A DNA stretch of 35,736 bases from Flavobacterium alvei (GCF_002920895.1 NZ_PQVG01000013.1:1-35736); one strand, 5' to 3'. Positions 23,443 to 31,625 are shown, numbered from the stretch's first letter. Program-made: numbers and translations. The notes: generated by a model not told the origin, from the letters alone.

Positions 23443-24972
23443 TTATTCCCATTCAATAGTTGCTGGCGGTTTTGAGCTGATATCATAAACCACTCTGTTC
23501 ACACCTTTCACTTTATTGATAATATCATTAGACACTTTCATCAAGAATTCATAAGGCAAATGTACCCAATCAGCAGTCATTCCGTCTGTAGATTGAACGG
23601 CACGAAGCGCCACTACTTTTTCGTAAGTACGCTCATCGCCCATTACCCCTACGCTATTCACAGGAAGCAAAATCGCTCCTGCTTGCCAAACTTGGTCATA
23701 CAATCCCCAAGATTTTAATCCGTCGATAAAAACTTTATCTACATCTTGTAAGATTTGCACTTTTTCTAATGTAATATCTCCTAAAATACGGATAGATAAT
23801 CCTGGTCCTGGGAAAGGATGTCTTCCTAATAATTCGGGATCGATTCCTAAAGTAGCCCCTACTCTACGCACTTCGTCTTTGAAAAGCATTCGCAAAGGTT
23901 CTACTACTTTCAATTTCATATAATCAGGCAAACCACCCACATTATGATGCGATTTAATGGTTGCAGATGGTCCTTTTACTGAAACTGATTCGATAACGTC
24001 AGGATAAATAGTTCCTTGAGCTAACCAAGTTACATCTTCAATTTTATGTGACTCATCATCAAAAACTTCGATAAAAGCATTACCAATAGCTTTTCTTTTT
24101 AATTCTGGATCAGTAACTCCAGCTAAAGCATCATAAAAACGTTGGGAAGCATCCACTCCTTTCACGTTCAAGCCCATTCCTTCATATTGATCTAAAACAG
24201 ATTGGAATTCATTTTTGCGAAGCAAACCGTTATTAACGAAAATACAATATAGGTTTTTACCGATTGCTTTGTTCAATAAAACCGCTGCCACTGTTGAATC
24301 TACTCCTCCTGAAAGTCCAAGAACTACTTTGTCGTTTCCGATTTTCTCTTTCATTTCGGCTACGATTTCTTCAACGAAAGCATTTGGCGTGAAATTTTGA
24401 GGAACGTGAGCAATTTTTACTAAGAAATTCTCTAGCATTTTGGAACCATCCGTAGAGTGAAATACTTCGGGATGGTATTGAATCGCATAAGTGGTTTCAC
24501 CTTCAATTTTGTATGCTGCAAATTCTACATCGTGTGTACTAGCAAGTTTTACACCATTAGTAGGCAAAGCTTTGATACTGTCGCTATGGCTCATCCAGAC
24601 TTGGCTATTTTCAGAAACGCCTTCGAAGAAAGTTTCGTCTTCTTTAATAAAAGACAAATTAGCTCTTCCGTATTCTCTTGTATTGGAAGCCGCTACTTCA
24701 CCACCACTAAAATGGGCTAAATATTGTGCTCCGTAACAAACGGCAAGCATAGGTAATTTGCCTCTAATTTGGGATAAATCGGGGTGTGGTGCATCTTCTC
24801 CTCTAACAGAAAAAGGGCTTCCACCAAGGATTACCGCTTTATAACTAGACAAATCATCTGGAAAATGATTGTATGGAAAAATTTCGCAGAATATATTTAA
24901 TTCGCGAACTCGTCGGGCAATAAGCTGTGTGTATTGCGATCCGAAATCTAAAATAAGTACGTTGTGTTGCAT
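23443..24972 (-). CDS. guaA: GMP synthase (glutamine-hydrolysing)
   Basis: This 509-residue cytoplasmic enzyme converts XMP to GMP, using ATP and glutamine, in the last step of guanine nucleotide synthesis. The N-terminal class I amidotransferase domain has the C79-H167-E169 triad (AVCYGAQ, YHPEV). The ATP pyrophosphatase domain has the PP-loop SGGVDST (221-227), and the C-terminal dimerisation domain includes RHPFPGPGLSIRILG and ends in KPPATIEWE, the standard GuaA terminus. The length is complete. Its -7 box ends only 4 bases before the ATG, which may make the mRNA leaderless. It is downstream of, and codirectional with, two paralogous secreted-protein genes. Confidence 0.97.
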   Translation of the reverse strand: MQHNVLILDFGSQYTQLIARRVRELNIFCEIFPYNHFPDDLSSYKAVILGGSPFSVRGEDAPHPDLSQIRGKLPMLAVCYGAQYLAHFSGGEVAASNTREYGRANLSFIKEDETFFEGVSENSQVWMSHSDSIKALPTNGVKLASTHDVEFAAYKIEGETTYAIQYHPEVFHSTDGSKMLENFLVKIAHVPQNFTPNAFVEEIVAEMKEKIGNDKVVLGLSGGVDSTVAAVLLNKAIGKNLYCIFVNNGLLRKNEFQSVLDQYEGMGLNVKGVDASQRFYDALAGVTDPELKRKAIGNAFIEVFDDESHKIEDVTWLAQGTIYPDVIESVSVKGPSATIKSHHNVGGLPDYMKLKVVEPLRMLFKDEVRRVGATLGIDPELLGRHPFPGPGLSIRILGDITLEKVQILQDVDKVFIDGLKSWGLYDQVWQAGAILLPVNSVGVMGDERTYEKVVALRAVQSTDGMTADWVHLPYEFLMKVSNDIINKVKGVNRVVYDISSKPPATIEWE

Positions 24973-24976
24973 TCGG

Positions 24977-24984
24977 CAAAAATA
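24977..24984 (-). promoter_or_regulatory. -7 box next to the guaA start codon
   Basis: TATTTTTG (24984 to 24977 on the minus strand) matches TAnnTTTG and is followed by only CCGA before the ATG at 24972. If it is used, transcription would begin at about the start codon. Confidence 0.45.
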
Positions 24985-25074
24985 CTTTTTATAATTGGGA
25001 TTGAAAAATCGAAATTTGAAAAATTTGTAACTATTTAGTAATTAGTTTTCTTAAATCATTATAAAGTTAGCCAA

Positions 25075-25794
25075 TCACTCCTTTATGACAATCAATTTAA
25101 TTTTGGTTCCTAAAGCTAAATTATTCCAATATTCATCGGTAACCGATTTATTAGAACCATCAATCACGTGAATTTCGGCAGTATTTCCTCCAGAAGTTCC
25201 TTGGCTAGCTACAACAAATTCAATTTTATTGAGTCCTGTTGTTAAAGGAATTTTAAATTCGTGTAAATTCGAATACAAATACAACCTAGATTGAATCAAT
25301 TGATCATTCAAATACACATTAATCAAATCGCCGTCTATTTGAATATAATCGCGGTATTTCACAACCAGTTCATTCGATTTTGTCTTAAAATCTCCTAGAT
25401 AGCGATCCGCTCTATCTAACAAACTCGAATCTTCTTTTAAACCTTCACGAACCATAGTTTTATCTAAATCCTGAGTCATTTTCTCCTGATAAACATCTCC
25501 CAATTTATGTTTATATTTATCGGTTGGCGTCATCGAAAAGTGATTTTCGGCTGTCCCTATTTCAAATGAATTATTAACTTGGGGTTTCGTTCCATATATA
25601 TTCGTTTCCTTGAAAACATTAGGTGCCACGATTTTGGGGATATCCAATTTGGGCAAATTAGCTGGAGGAGGAACTTCTTTTTTAGGTTTTACATTTTTTA
25701 TTTTTATGGGCTTGAATTTGGTATTTAAATCGATCTGTCCAAAGGCATTTGAGCCCAAACTTATCATAAAAATAAAAAAAAGAATTCGTTTCAT
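25075..25794 (-). CDS. Secreted protein, paralogue B of a tandem pair
   Basis: This 239-residue protein has a signal peptide (MKRILFFIFMISLGSNAFG). A Lys/Pro-rich N-terminal part follows (KFKPIKIKNVKPKKEVPPP), then a block shared with the neighbour (KIVAPNVFKETNIYGTKP, NNSFEIG.AENHFSMTPTD), a helical charged linker, and a beta-rich C-terminal domain (about 145-239; YRDYIQIDGDLINVYLND, NTAEIHVIDGSN, KIKLIVIKE). I do not recognise a named family. The C-terminal part looks like a beta-sandwich. It is separated by 62 bases from its paralogue upstream on the same strand and probably shares its transcript. Confidence 0.75.
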   Translation of the reverse strand: MKRILFFIFMISLGSNAFGQIDLNTKFKPIKIKNVKPKKEVPPPANLPKLDIPKIVAPNVFKETNIYGTKPQVNNSFEIGTAENHFSMTPTDKYKHKLGDVYQEKMTQDLDKTMVREGLKEDSSLLDRADRYLGDFKTKSNELVVKYRDYIQIDGDLINVYLNDQLIQSRLYLYSNLHEFKIPLTTGLNKIEFVVASQGTSGGNTAEIHVIDGSNKSVTDEYWNNLALGTKIKLIVIKE

Positions 25795-25856
25795 ATCGTT
25801 TTAAATAGAGGAATCCATAGATTTAGAGATTCCAAAAATCACAAAATTATATTTTA

Positions 25857-26537
25857 TTACTCTTTAGTAATAATGATAGTCGCCTTAAAACCAGTACCTA
25901 AATTCCATTGACTTGCCGATATCAAAACACCCGCATCATCATAAATCCGAAATTCGGCTGTATTAGGCCCCAATTGACCTTGATTTAAGGCTTCAAAATC
26001 AATTTTATTGATACCGTCAACAAGCGTGATTTCAAACCCTTGAAAATCATTATTCAAATATACTTCGGTGGCCAGTGTTTTATCGTTTAGCAAAACTCTT
26101 ATTTTGTCACCATCCACTTCTCCATAATCGCGGTAGCTTAATTTAGCAATAAGCGATTTAGTTCTATAACTTCCTAAATCCTGATTTCTTCTATAGACCG
26201 TTTGGTCGTCATTATCTGCTTTTCTGTTCAATCGATTCAACACTTTATCACCTGGATTTACAAAAGTATTGGTAGGAGTCATTGTAAATTTATTTTCAGG
26301 AATTCCAATCTGAAATGAATTATCAACTTTGGGTTTTGTATTGAAAATGTTGGTGTTTTTTAGAATATTAGGAGCTACAATTTTTGGTAAATCGGTTTGC
26401 GGAGGCACTGTTTCTTTCTTGGGTTTTGGTTTTATATTTATAGGTGGAATGGGTTTGAATTTAGAATTAAATTCAGCTTGCCCAAAACTTTTTGAAGCTA
26501 TTCCAATAATAAAAATGAATAAAAGAAACTGTTTCAT
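25857..26537 (-). CDS. Secreted protein, paralogue A of a tandem pair
   Basis: This 226-residue protein has a signal peptide (MKQFLLFIFIIGIASKSFG) and the same architecture as the downstream gene: a Lys/Pro-rich segment, KIVAPNILKNTNIFNTKP, SFQIGIPENKFTMTPT, a charged linker and a beta-rich C-terminal domain (YRDYGEVDGDKIRVLLND, NTAEFRIYDDAG, ATIIITKE). The linkers differ in length and sequence, which suggests an old duplication. Function is unknown; both are predicted to be periplasmic or outer-surface proteins. A promoter with TATTTTTG and a TTG 24 bases upstream lies at 26576-26610, so this is the first gene of the pair. Confidence 0.75.
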   Translation of the reverse strand: MKQFLLFIFIIGIASKSFGQAEFNSKFKPIPPINIKPKPKKETVPPQTDLPKIVAPNILKNTNIFNTKPKVDNSFQIGIPENKFTMTPTNTFVNPGDKVLNRLNRKADNDDQTVYRRNQDLGSYRTKSLIAKLSYRDYGEVDGDKIRVLLNDKTLATEVYLNNDFQGFEITLVDGINKIDFEALNQGQLGPNTAEFRIYDDAGVLISASQWNLGTGFKATIIITKE

Positions 26538-26575
26538 ATTGTTTTTTATATTGATGGCTCAATATTTAAAAAGTT

Positions 26576-26610
26576 CAAAAATAATAGAAATCTAAGAGCA
26601 AAAATCACAA
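26576..26610 (-). promoter_or_regulatory. Promoter of the tandem secreted-protein genes
   Basis: The minus-strand -7 box TATTTTTG (26583 to 26576) has a TTG (26610 to 26608) upstream with a 24-base spacer; it lies 38 bases before the ATG of the first gene. Confidence 0.55.
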
Positions 26611-26799
26611 AAATTACATAAAAATTTGCTGTGATTGGATTTTAGAAATCTGAATCCTTTTAAAGCCTTTGAAACAATTTTTATGCCATAATACTAGTAT
26701 CTCTATGATTTCTTGTCCTTTTTTTTATAAATTGCAGCACTAAAACAAATTCAGGAGTTGGCATTCAACTCGTTAAAAATCAACACAAAAACAATTAAA

Positions 26800-27186
26800 A
26801 TGAAAAGAGAAAACATCTTGACAGGTTCGCCTTGGGAAGACAAAATGGGATATTGTCGTGCGGTTCGCATTGGAAATATCATCGAAGTATCGGGAACTGT
26901 TGCTATTGTAGATGGCGAAAAAGTGAAAGCTGATGACGCTTTTGCACAAACAATAAACATTTTGGAACGAATTGAAAAAGTTTTAGAAGACCTTAATGTA
27001 GGAATGAAAGATGTGATTCGTACTCGAATTTTCACCACCGAAATTACTACTTTTGAAGACGTTGCTAGAGCCCACGCTACTTTTTTCAAAGACATCAAAC
27101 CAGCTACTGGTTTTTATGAAGTGAGCAAATTAGTAGCTCCAGAATATTTAGTAGAAATAGAATTTACGGCTATAGCTGCTGAATAA
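26800..27186 (+). CDS. RidA/YjgF family protein
   Basis: This 128-residue protein, starting at the ATG at 26800, has the RidA fold pattern: GSPWEDKMGYCRAVRIGNII, VSGTVA, QTINILERIEKVLEDLNVGM, DVIRTRIFTTE and PATGFYEVSKLVAPEYLVEI near the end. An upstream TTG at 26758 is open but would add 14 residues unlike the family, so the ATG is chosen. RidA proteins deaminate reactive enamine/imine intermediates; the conserved arginine needed for this is probably the first R of VIRTRIF. This protein belongs to a divergent branch often annotated only as RidA family, so activity is likely but not certain. It lies before a long perfect hairpin. Confidence 0.88.
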   Translation: MKRENILTGSPWEDKMGYCRAVRIGNIIEVSGTVAIVDGEKVKADDAFAQTINILERIEKVLEDLNVGMKDVIRTRIFTTEITTFEDVARAHATFFKDIKPATGFYEVSKLVAPEYLVEIEFTAIAAE

Positions 27187-27198
27187 TTTTCTACAATT

Positions 27199-27249
27199 TT
27201 GTCATTCCGTAGGAATCTCAACAAACAAGAGATTCCTACGGAATGACAA
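27199..27249. repeat. Perfect 21-bp hairpin between ridA and the CLC gene
   Basis: GTCATTCCGTAGGAATCTC (27201-27219) is the exact reverse complement of GAGATTCCTACGGAATGAC (27229-27247). Two more T-A pairs extend the stem to 21 bp around a 9-base loop. It starts 12 bases past the RidA stop. It could terminate transcription, but there is no T-run right after it; the sequence also looks like a dispersed palindromic repeat known to me from other Bacteroidota intergenic regions. Confidence 0.85.
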
Positions 27250-27302
27250 TTAAACCTTTTTATTCTAGTAAAAGGCAAAATCTAATTAAAGTACTGAATT
27301 TA

Positions 27303-28550
27303 ATGAACCTAAAAAACACAATCCTTCTTTCCTTCAAATGGATTTTCATTTGCGTTCTGATAGGTATTTTTTCGGGTTCTGCTTCAGCTTTTTTCTTAGT
27401 ATCCTTAGAATGGGTTACTCAATTTAGAGAACACAACAATTGGATCATTTGGCTCTTGCCTGTGGGCGGACTTTATATCGGTTGGCTGTACTATAAATAC
27501 GGAACAACTGTTGTAAAAGGCAATAATTTATTGCTAGAGGAATATGAAAATCCTCAAAAAACAATCCCTTTTAGGATGGCTCCAATGGTGCTTATTAGCA
27601 CTTTAATCACTCATCTTTTTGGAGGCTCGGCGGGTCGAGAAGGCACAGCAGTTCAAATGAGTGGAGCTATTGCCGATCAATTCACTACTTATTTTAAACT
27701 TGACAATTCCGACCGACGAACACTAATCATTCTTGGTATTAGCGCTGGTTTTGCTTCGGTTTTTGGAACGCCTTTAGCGGGAGCTATCTTCGCTTTAGAA
27801 GTTTTATATTTTAGTAAAATAAATTTAAAGAGTAGTGTGCTTTCGTTTGTAGTGGCTTATATTGCTTATTTTACGGTCGAAATTCTACAAGTAAAACATA
27901 CGCATTATTCGATTCCCGAAGTTCCAGAAATTAGCGTTAATGTCATTTGGTATAGCATTGCTGTTGGAATTGTATTTGGTTTAGCAGCGATGATTTTTTC
28001 TAGAACCACTCATTTTTGGGGACGTTTATTTGCAAAAACTATCGAATATGCGCCACTGCGTCCGTTTGTGGGTGGACTCATTTTGGTCATTGCCATTTAC
28101 TTAATGGGAACCACAAAATTCATTGGATTAGGAATTCCTAGCATTGTTGAATCCTTTTCAACGGCAAATACTCCATATGATTTTCTACTCAAAATACTGT
28201 TTACTGGATTTACACTCGGAGCTGGATTTAAAGGTGGCGAAGTCACTCCACTTTTCTTTGTAGGTGCCACACTTGGAAGTGCTTTATCTGTCGTTGTCCC
28301 CTTGCCTATTGCGCTATTGGCGGGAATGGGATTTGTAGCCGTATTTTCGGGAGCGACTCACACTCCTATTGCTTGTACAGTTATGGGAATGGAACTTTTT
28401 GGCATCGAAAGTGGCGTTTTTATTGGTATTGCTTGCTTGGTAGCTTATTTCGCATCTGGTTCTGTTGGAATCTATCATTCGCAGATTGTAAAAGGGGCAA
28501 AATATAAATTGTACCAACGCTTTAAAAGAAAAAACTTAGCCGATTTTTAG
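27303..28550 (+). CDS. CLC family anion transporter, possibly fluoride-type (CLC-F)
   Basis: This 415-residue membrane protein, starting at the ATG at 27303, has about ten hydrophobic segments. An earlier in-frame ATG at 27243 lies inside the right arm of the 21-bp hairpin and would add 20 polar residues, so it is disfavoured. CLC motifs are recognisable but changed: the gating glutamate E113 is in GREGT (111-115) instead of GREGP, GNNLL (73-77) occupies the place of GSGIP, and GGEVTP (311-316) replaces GxFxP. From memory, GREGT and GNNLL-like motifs mark the CLC-F fluoride/proton antiporters. No crcB-type fluoride riboswitch was seen upstream. Confidence 0.85.
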   Translation: MNLKNTILLSFKWIFICVLIGIFSGSASAFFLVSLEWVTQFREHNNWIIWLLPVGGLYIGWLYYKYGTTVVKGNNLLLEEYENPQKTIPFRMAPMVLISTLITHLFGGSAGREGTAVQMSGAIADQFTTYFKLDNSDRRTLIILGISAGFASVFGTPLAGAIFALEVLYFSKINLKSSVLSFVVAYIAYFTVEILQVKHTHYSIPEVPEISVNVIWYSIAVGIVFGLAAMIFSRTTHFWGRLFAKTIEYAPLRPFVGGLILVIAIYLMGTTKFIGLGIPSIVESFSTANTPYDFLLKILFTGFTLGAGFKGGEVTPLFFVGATLGSALSVVVPLPIALLAGMGFVAVFSGATHTPIACTVMGMELFGIESGVFIGIACLVAYFASGSVGIYHSQIVKGAKYKLYQRFKRKNLADF

Positions 28551-28619
28551 TTTTGTAAAAGTTTGTTAAATCTTTAATTGTTATGAAGATTACACTAAAA
28601 AAATGTAATTTCGCAAACT

Positions 28620-28709
28620 ATGAAATCGCCACAAAATAGAAATTTGCCTAAGCAAACACCAATAAAAAAAAGGGCGATACCATATGTGACCGCTGAAAAA
28701 TATAATTAA
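28620..28709 (+). CDS. Possible 29-codon leader ORF
   Basis: ATG at 28620 opens a frame that ends at 28707-28709 and encodes MKSPQNRNLPKQTPIKKRAI followed by PYVTAEKYN, a basic peptide. The next gene begins 5 bases after its stop. A promoter-like TTG (28578-28580) and TAATTTCG (28606-28613) lie just upstream, so the frame is at the start of the transcript. Its last third forms one arm of an inverted repeat whose other arm contains the next start codon. It may be a true small protein, a translational-coupling leader, or chance; its coding nature is unproven. Confidence 0.35.
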   Translation: MKSPQNRNLPKQTPIKKRAIPYVTAEKYN

Positions 28710-28717
28710 CACATATG
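28681..28717 (+). promoter_or_regulatory. Inverted repeat over the DHH phosphoesterase start codon
   Basis: CATATGTG (28681-28688) is the exact reverse complement of CACATATG (28710-28717), and the latter contains the ATG at 28715. The 21-base loop includes the end of the 29-codon ORF. Pairing in the mRNA would hide the start codon. Confidence 0.4.
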
Positions 28718-29719
28718 AAAGAACAAGACATACAAGCTATTGAGCAGTTATTAGCCACTCCAAAAAAGATTGCAATCATTCCGCATCGAGGTCCTGATGG
28801 AGATGCAATGGGTTCAACCCTTGGATTATATCATTTTTTATTAAAAAACAATCACCAACCTGTGGTGGTTTCACCCAACGAATTTCCTGATTTTTTAGCT
28901 TGGATGCCAGGCTCAGAAACGGTCAAGATATTCGAAAAAGATAAAAAAAATTGCACCCAAATTCTGGAAGAAGCCGAAATAGTTTTCACCTTAGATTTTA
29001 ATGCTTTGCATCGCGTAGGCGAAATGGAAAAAGTACTCGAAAATTTAACGGTTCCTTTCGTGATGATAGATCACCATCAATCGCCAGATGATTATGCAAC
29101 AGTTACTTATTCGGATACAGCTTTTGGTTCTACTTGCGAAATGTTGTATCATTTCATTTCATTTCTTGGCAAAAAATCGGATATTGACAAAACCATTGGC
29201 ACTTGTATTTATACAGGAATTCTAACCGATTCGGGCTCTTTTCGATTCCCAAAAACCACTGGAACAACTCATAGAATCATTGCCGATTTGATAGATTTAG
29301 GTGTCAAAAACAGTGAAATTCCAGCACTCCTTTACGACAATAGTTCGTATGACCGATTGCAATTGTTAGGCAGAGCACTCCAAAATATGAAAATTTTTCC
29401 GGTGCATAAAACTACTTATACCACGCTAACACAAGCCGAATTAGACCAATTCAACCACATAAAAGGCGATACCGAAGGTATTGTTAATTATGGTTTGAGT
29501 GTCAAAGGAATTGTTTTTACCGCTATTTTTATCGAAAATACCGAAGAAAAAATCATCAAAATTTCATTACGTTCCCAAGGCGATTTTGATGTAAATCTTT
29601 TTGCAAGAGAACATTTTAATGGCGGTGGACATCGCAATGCTGCTGGAGGAAAATCAGAAACTTCGATGCAAGAAACCGTACAAAAATTTGAAGATTTGGT
29701 AAGCAAACTAATAATATAA
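28715..29719 (+). CDS. nrnA: DHH/DHHA1 phosphoesterase, NrnA-type (oligoribonuclease / pAp phosphatase)
   Basis: This 334-residue enzyme has the DHH catalytic motifs: H24, D28 and D30 in HRGPDGDAMGS, D94 in TLDFN, the DHH triad 119-121 (MIDHHQS) and D171-region in TGILTDSG. The C-terminal DHHA1 domain carries the substrate-binding GGGHRNAAGG loop. NrnA-type enzymes degrade very short RNAs and dephosphorylate 3'-phosphoadenosine 5'-phosphate. Which activity dominates is not decided by sequence. It is cytoplasmic. The gene precedes gldI by 6 bases, a pairing also found in other gliding Flavobacteriaceae, so the two are most likely co-transcribed. Confidence 0.9.
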   Translation: MKEQDIQAIEQLLATPKKIAIIPHRGPDGDAMGSTLGLYHFLLKNNHQPVVVSPNEFPDFLAWMPGSETVKIFEKDKKNCTQILEEAEIVFTLDFNALHRVGEMEKVLENLTVPFVMIDHHQSPDDYATVTYSDTAFGSTCEMLYHFISFLGKKSDIDKTIGTCIYTGILTDSGSFRFPKTTGTTHRIIADLIDLGVKNSEIPALLYDNSSYDRLQLLGRALQNMKIFPVHKTTYTTLTQAELDQFNHIKGDTEGIVNYGLSVKGIVFTAIFIENTEEKIIKISLRSQGDFDVNLFAREHFNGGGHRNAAGGKSETSMQETVQKFEDLVSKLII

Positions 29720-29725
29720 CGCATT

Positions 29726-30391
29726 ATGAACTATCGCAAACTTATTGTATTGGCATTTTGGGTAACTCTTTTTATAACTAGCTGCAAGCAAAGTCAAGAA
29801 GCTAGAAAACCTGTTTCGCAAGCTTCGGGATCATTTATGAAAAAATCGGCCGAAAGAAACAAAAAGCTCATTGCTAGCGAAGAAGGTCGAATAGACTCTC
29901 TAATAAAAAGCAATCCCAAAATAAAATACTTGGCTTCGACCAAAGGATATTGGTACACCTACATAACGGCTAATACAATTGACACCTTAACTCCCAAAAA
30001 AGGAGATGTTGCCTTTTTTGATTATGAAATCAAAGATTTACAGGGTAGAATCATCTATTCGGAAGTAGAATTAAAACCACAAACCTATGCTGTTGATAAA
30101 CAAAATATTATGACAGGATTGCGAGAAGGGATTAAAATCATGCATAAAAACGAAAAAATAACTTTTCTGTTTCCATCCCATATTGCTTATGGATACCACG
30201 GCGATACTAAGAAAATAGGAACAAACCAACCCTTGCTTTGCACCGTTACTTTACACAATTTTATCTCTGAAGAAGCTTTCAAAAAAGAAATTCTACTCAG
30301 AGCAACCAACGCTGCAAACCCAACTCCCAATCAAGAGACCGTAAATCGAACAAAATCTGTAAATAAAATCAAAGACAGTTTAACCAATTAA
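29726..30391 (+). CDS. gldI: GldI, gliding-motility peptidyl-prolyl isomerase lipoprotein
   Basis: This 221-residue lipoprotein has a signal peptide with the lipobox ITSC and lipid-attachment C20. The start of the mature protein (ARKPVSQASGSFMKKSAERN) and the region around IDSLIKSN are characteristic of GldI. An FKBP-type domain (about 85-190) contains VAFFDYEIKDLQGRIIYS, NIMTGLREGIKIMHKNEKIT and FPSHIAYGYHGD. In F. johnsoniae GldI is required for gliding and probably helps fold motility and type IX secretion proteins in the periplasm. The 30-residue tail after the domain (NAANPTPNQETVNRTKS...) is longer than I expect. It lies between nrnA and two more PPIase genes. Confidence 0.9.
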   Translation: MNYRKLIVLAFWVTLFITSCKQSQEARKPVSQASGSFMKKSAERNKKLIASEEGRIDSLIKSNPKIKYLASTKGYWYTYITANTIDTLTPKKGDVAFFDYEIKDLQGRIIYSEVELKPQTYAVDKQNIMTGLREGIKIMHKNEKITFLFPSHIAYGYHGDTKKIGTNQPLLCTVTLHNFISEEAFKKEILLRATNAANPTPNQETVNRTKSVNKIKDSLTN

Positions 30392-30426
30392 TTTAAGACA
30401 TCAATAAAAACAAATTTAAAATTCAT

Positions 30427-31539
30427 ATGAAAAAAAGCATTCTATACACATTTGCCTTTCTAGTTTTTGTTACCTTATTTTCTTGCAAAGAGGCTAAAAA
30501 CAATCTTCCAGACGGATTGTATGCCCAAATCGAAACCAATAAAGGAACCATCATCGTACAATTGAATTATGAAAAAGCCCCCATCACAGTGGCCAATTTT
30601 GTGACATTGGCCGAAGGGAAAAATGAATTCATTACCAACGAAAATTTAAAAAACAGACCTTTTTATGATGGATTGAAATTTCACCGTGTCATTCCCGAAT
30701 TTATGATTCAAGGTGGCGATCCATTAGGAACCGGTTCTGGGGATGCTGGCTATAGATTTAAAGACGAAATTACCGATTTGAAATTTGACAAAGGAGGCGT
30801 TTTGGCTATGGCCAATAATGGTCCAGCAACCAATAGCAGTCAGTTTTTTATCACGCATTTAGAAACCCCTTGGCTAGAAGGCAAACACACCATTTTTGGT
30901 CAGGTTGTCGAAAACGGAATGGATGTAGTGAACAAAATCGTACAAGGCGATTATATGGACAAAGTTACCATCATTAGAAATGGTGAAGCGGCCAAAAAAT
31001 TTGATGCCATAAAAGTATTCAGAGATTATTATACCGTAGAAGCCGAAAACCAAAAAAATAAATTGGCGATAGAAGCAGCCGAAAACGCAAAATACAAAGC
31101 TGTTTTTGACCAAAAAACCACTTTATTTGAAAGCTTGAAAGCCAAAGCTATCACTACACCAACGGGTTTAGCCTATACCATCACCAAAAAAGCGGGAGGC
31201 AAAAAACCAAAAGCGGGAGCCACTGTTTACATTCACTATGCGGGTTATCTTGAAAACGGAAGCCTTTTTGATTCCAGCATTGAAGCCATTACAAAAATCT
31301 ACGGAAAATATGACCCAAACCGTGGTGCTCAAAATGGTTATCAACCCATCCCCTTTCAATATGGCAAAAAAGACGGTTTGATTCCAGGATTTATTGAAGG
31401 AATTGAGCAATTGTCTTTTGGCGACAAAGCCACACTTTTTATCCCATCAAAATTGGGTTATGGCGAAGCTGGAGCTAATGGAGTTATTCCGCCCAATGCC
31501 AATATTATTTTCGAAATTGAGTTGTTAGAAAAAATATAA
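30427..31539 (+). CDS. Cyclophilin-FKBP fusion peptidyl-prolyl isomerase, lipoprotein
   Basis: This 370-residue protein carries two unrelated PPIase domains. The lipobox LFSC with C20 marks it as a lipoprotein. The cyclophilin domain (about 30-185) has the catalytic FHRV (R87), QGGDP (95-99) and SQFFIT (138-143). A charged helical linker (200-240) leads to an FKBP domain (243-370) with Y271, FDSS (D282), GLIPGFIEG and YGEAGANGVIPPNA. Both active sites look intact. It probably folds exported proteins in the periplasm. It follows gldI by 35 bases and precedes a paralogue with the same architecture, so these genes form a PPIase cluster. Confidence 0.92.
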   Translation: MKKSILYTFAFLVFVTLFSCKEAKNNLPDGLYAQIETNKGTIIVQLNYEKAPITVANFVTLAEGKNEFITNENLKNRPFYDGLKFHRVIPEFMIQGGDPLGTGSGDAGYRFKDEITDLKFDKGGVLAMANNGPATNSSQFFITHLETPWLEGKHTIFGQVVENGMDVVNKIVQGDYMDKVTIIRNGEAAKKFDAIKVFRDYYTVEAENQKNKLAIEAAENAKYKAVFDQKTTLFESLKAKAITTPTGLAYTITKKAGGKKPKAGATVYIHYAGYLENGSLFDSSIEAITKIYGKYDPNRGAQNGYQPIPFQYGKKDGLIPGFIEGIEQLSFGDKATLFIPSKLGYGEAGANGVIPPNANIIFEIELLEKI

Positions 31540-31620
31540 TTAGAAGTTGGAAGATGGAAGTTGGAAGCTTTAAGTTAGAATCACGAAAAACGAAAAACGA
31601 AAAACGAACATTAAATTATT
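31540..31620 (+). repeat. Short-word repeats between the two cyclophilin-FKBP genes
   Basis: Just after the stop codon come GGAAG words (AGAAGTTGGAAGATGGAAGT, then TGGAAGC), followed by a 7-bp tandem repeat ACGAAAA, three copies plus a partial at 31583-31607. Position relative to the stop is like that of the TCAGT repeats, but the words differ. Confidence 0.6.
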
Positions 31621-31625
31621 AAAAA

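Noticed and set aside
26758..26799. Upstream TTG start for RidA
   Set aside because: The extra 14 residues do not resemble the family, and an ATG at the usual place follows.
27190..27302. Fluoride riboswitch before the CLC gene
   Set aside because: The conserved crcB-motif segments are not visible; the region is dominated by a simple perfect hairpin.
27243..27302. Upstream ATG start for the CLC transporter
   Set aside because: It lies within the hairpin arm and adds a polar extension before the first membrane helix; the ATG at 27303 fits the family better.
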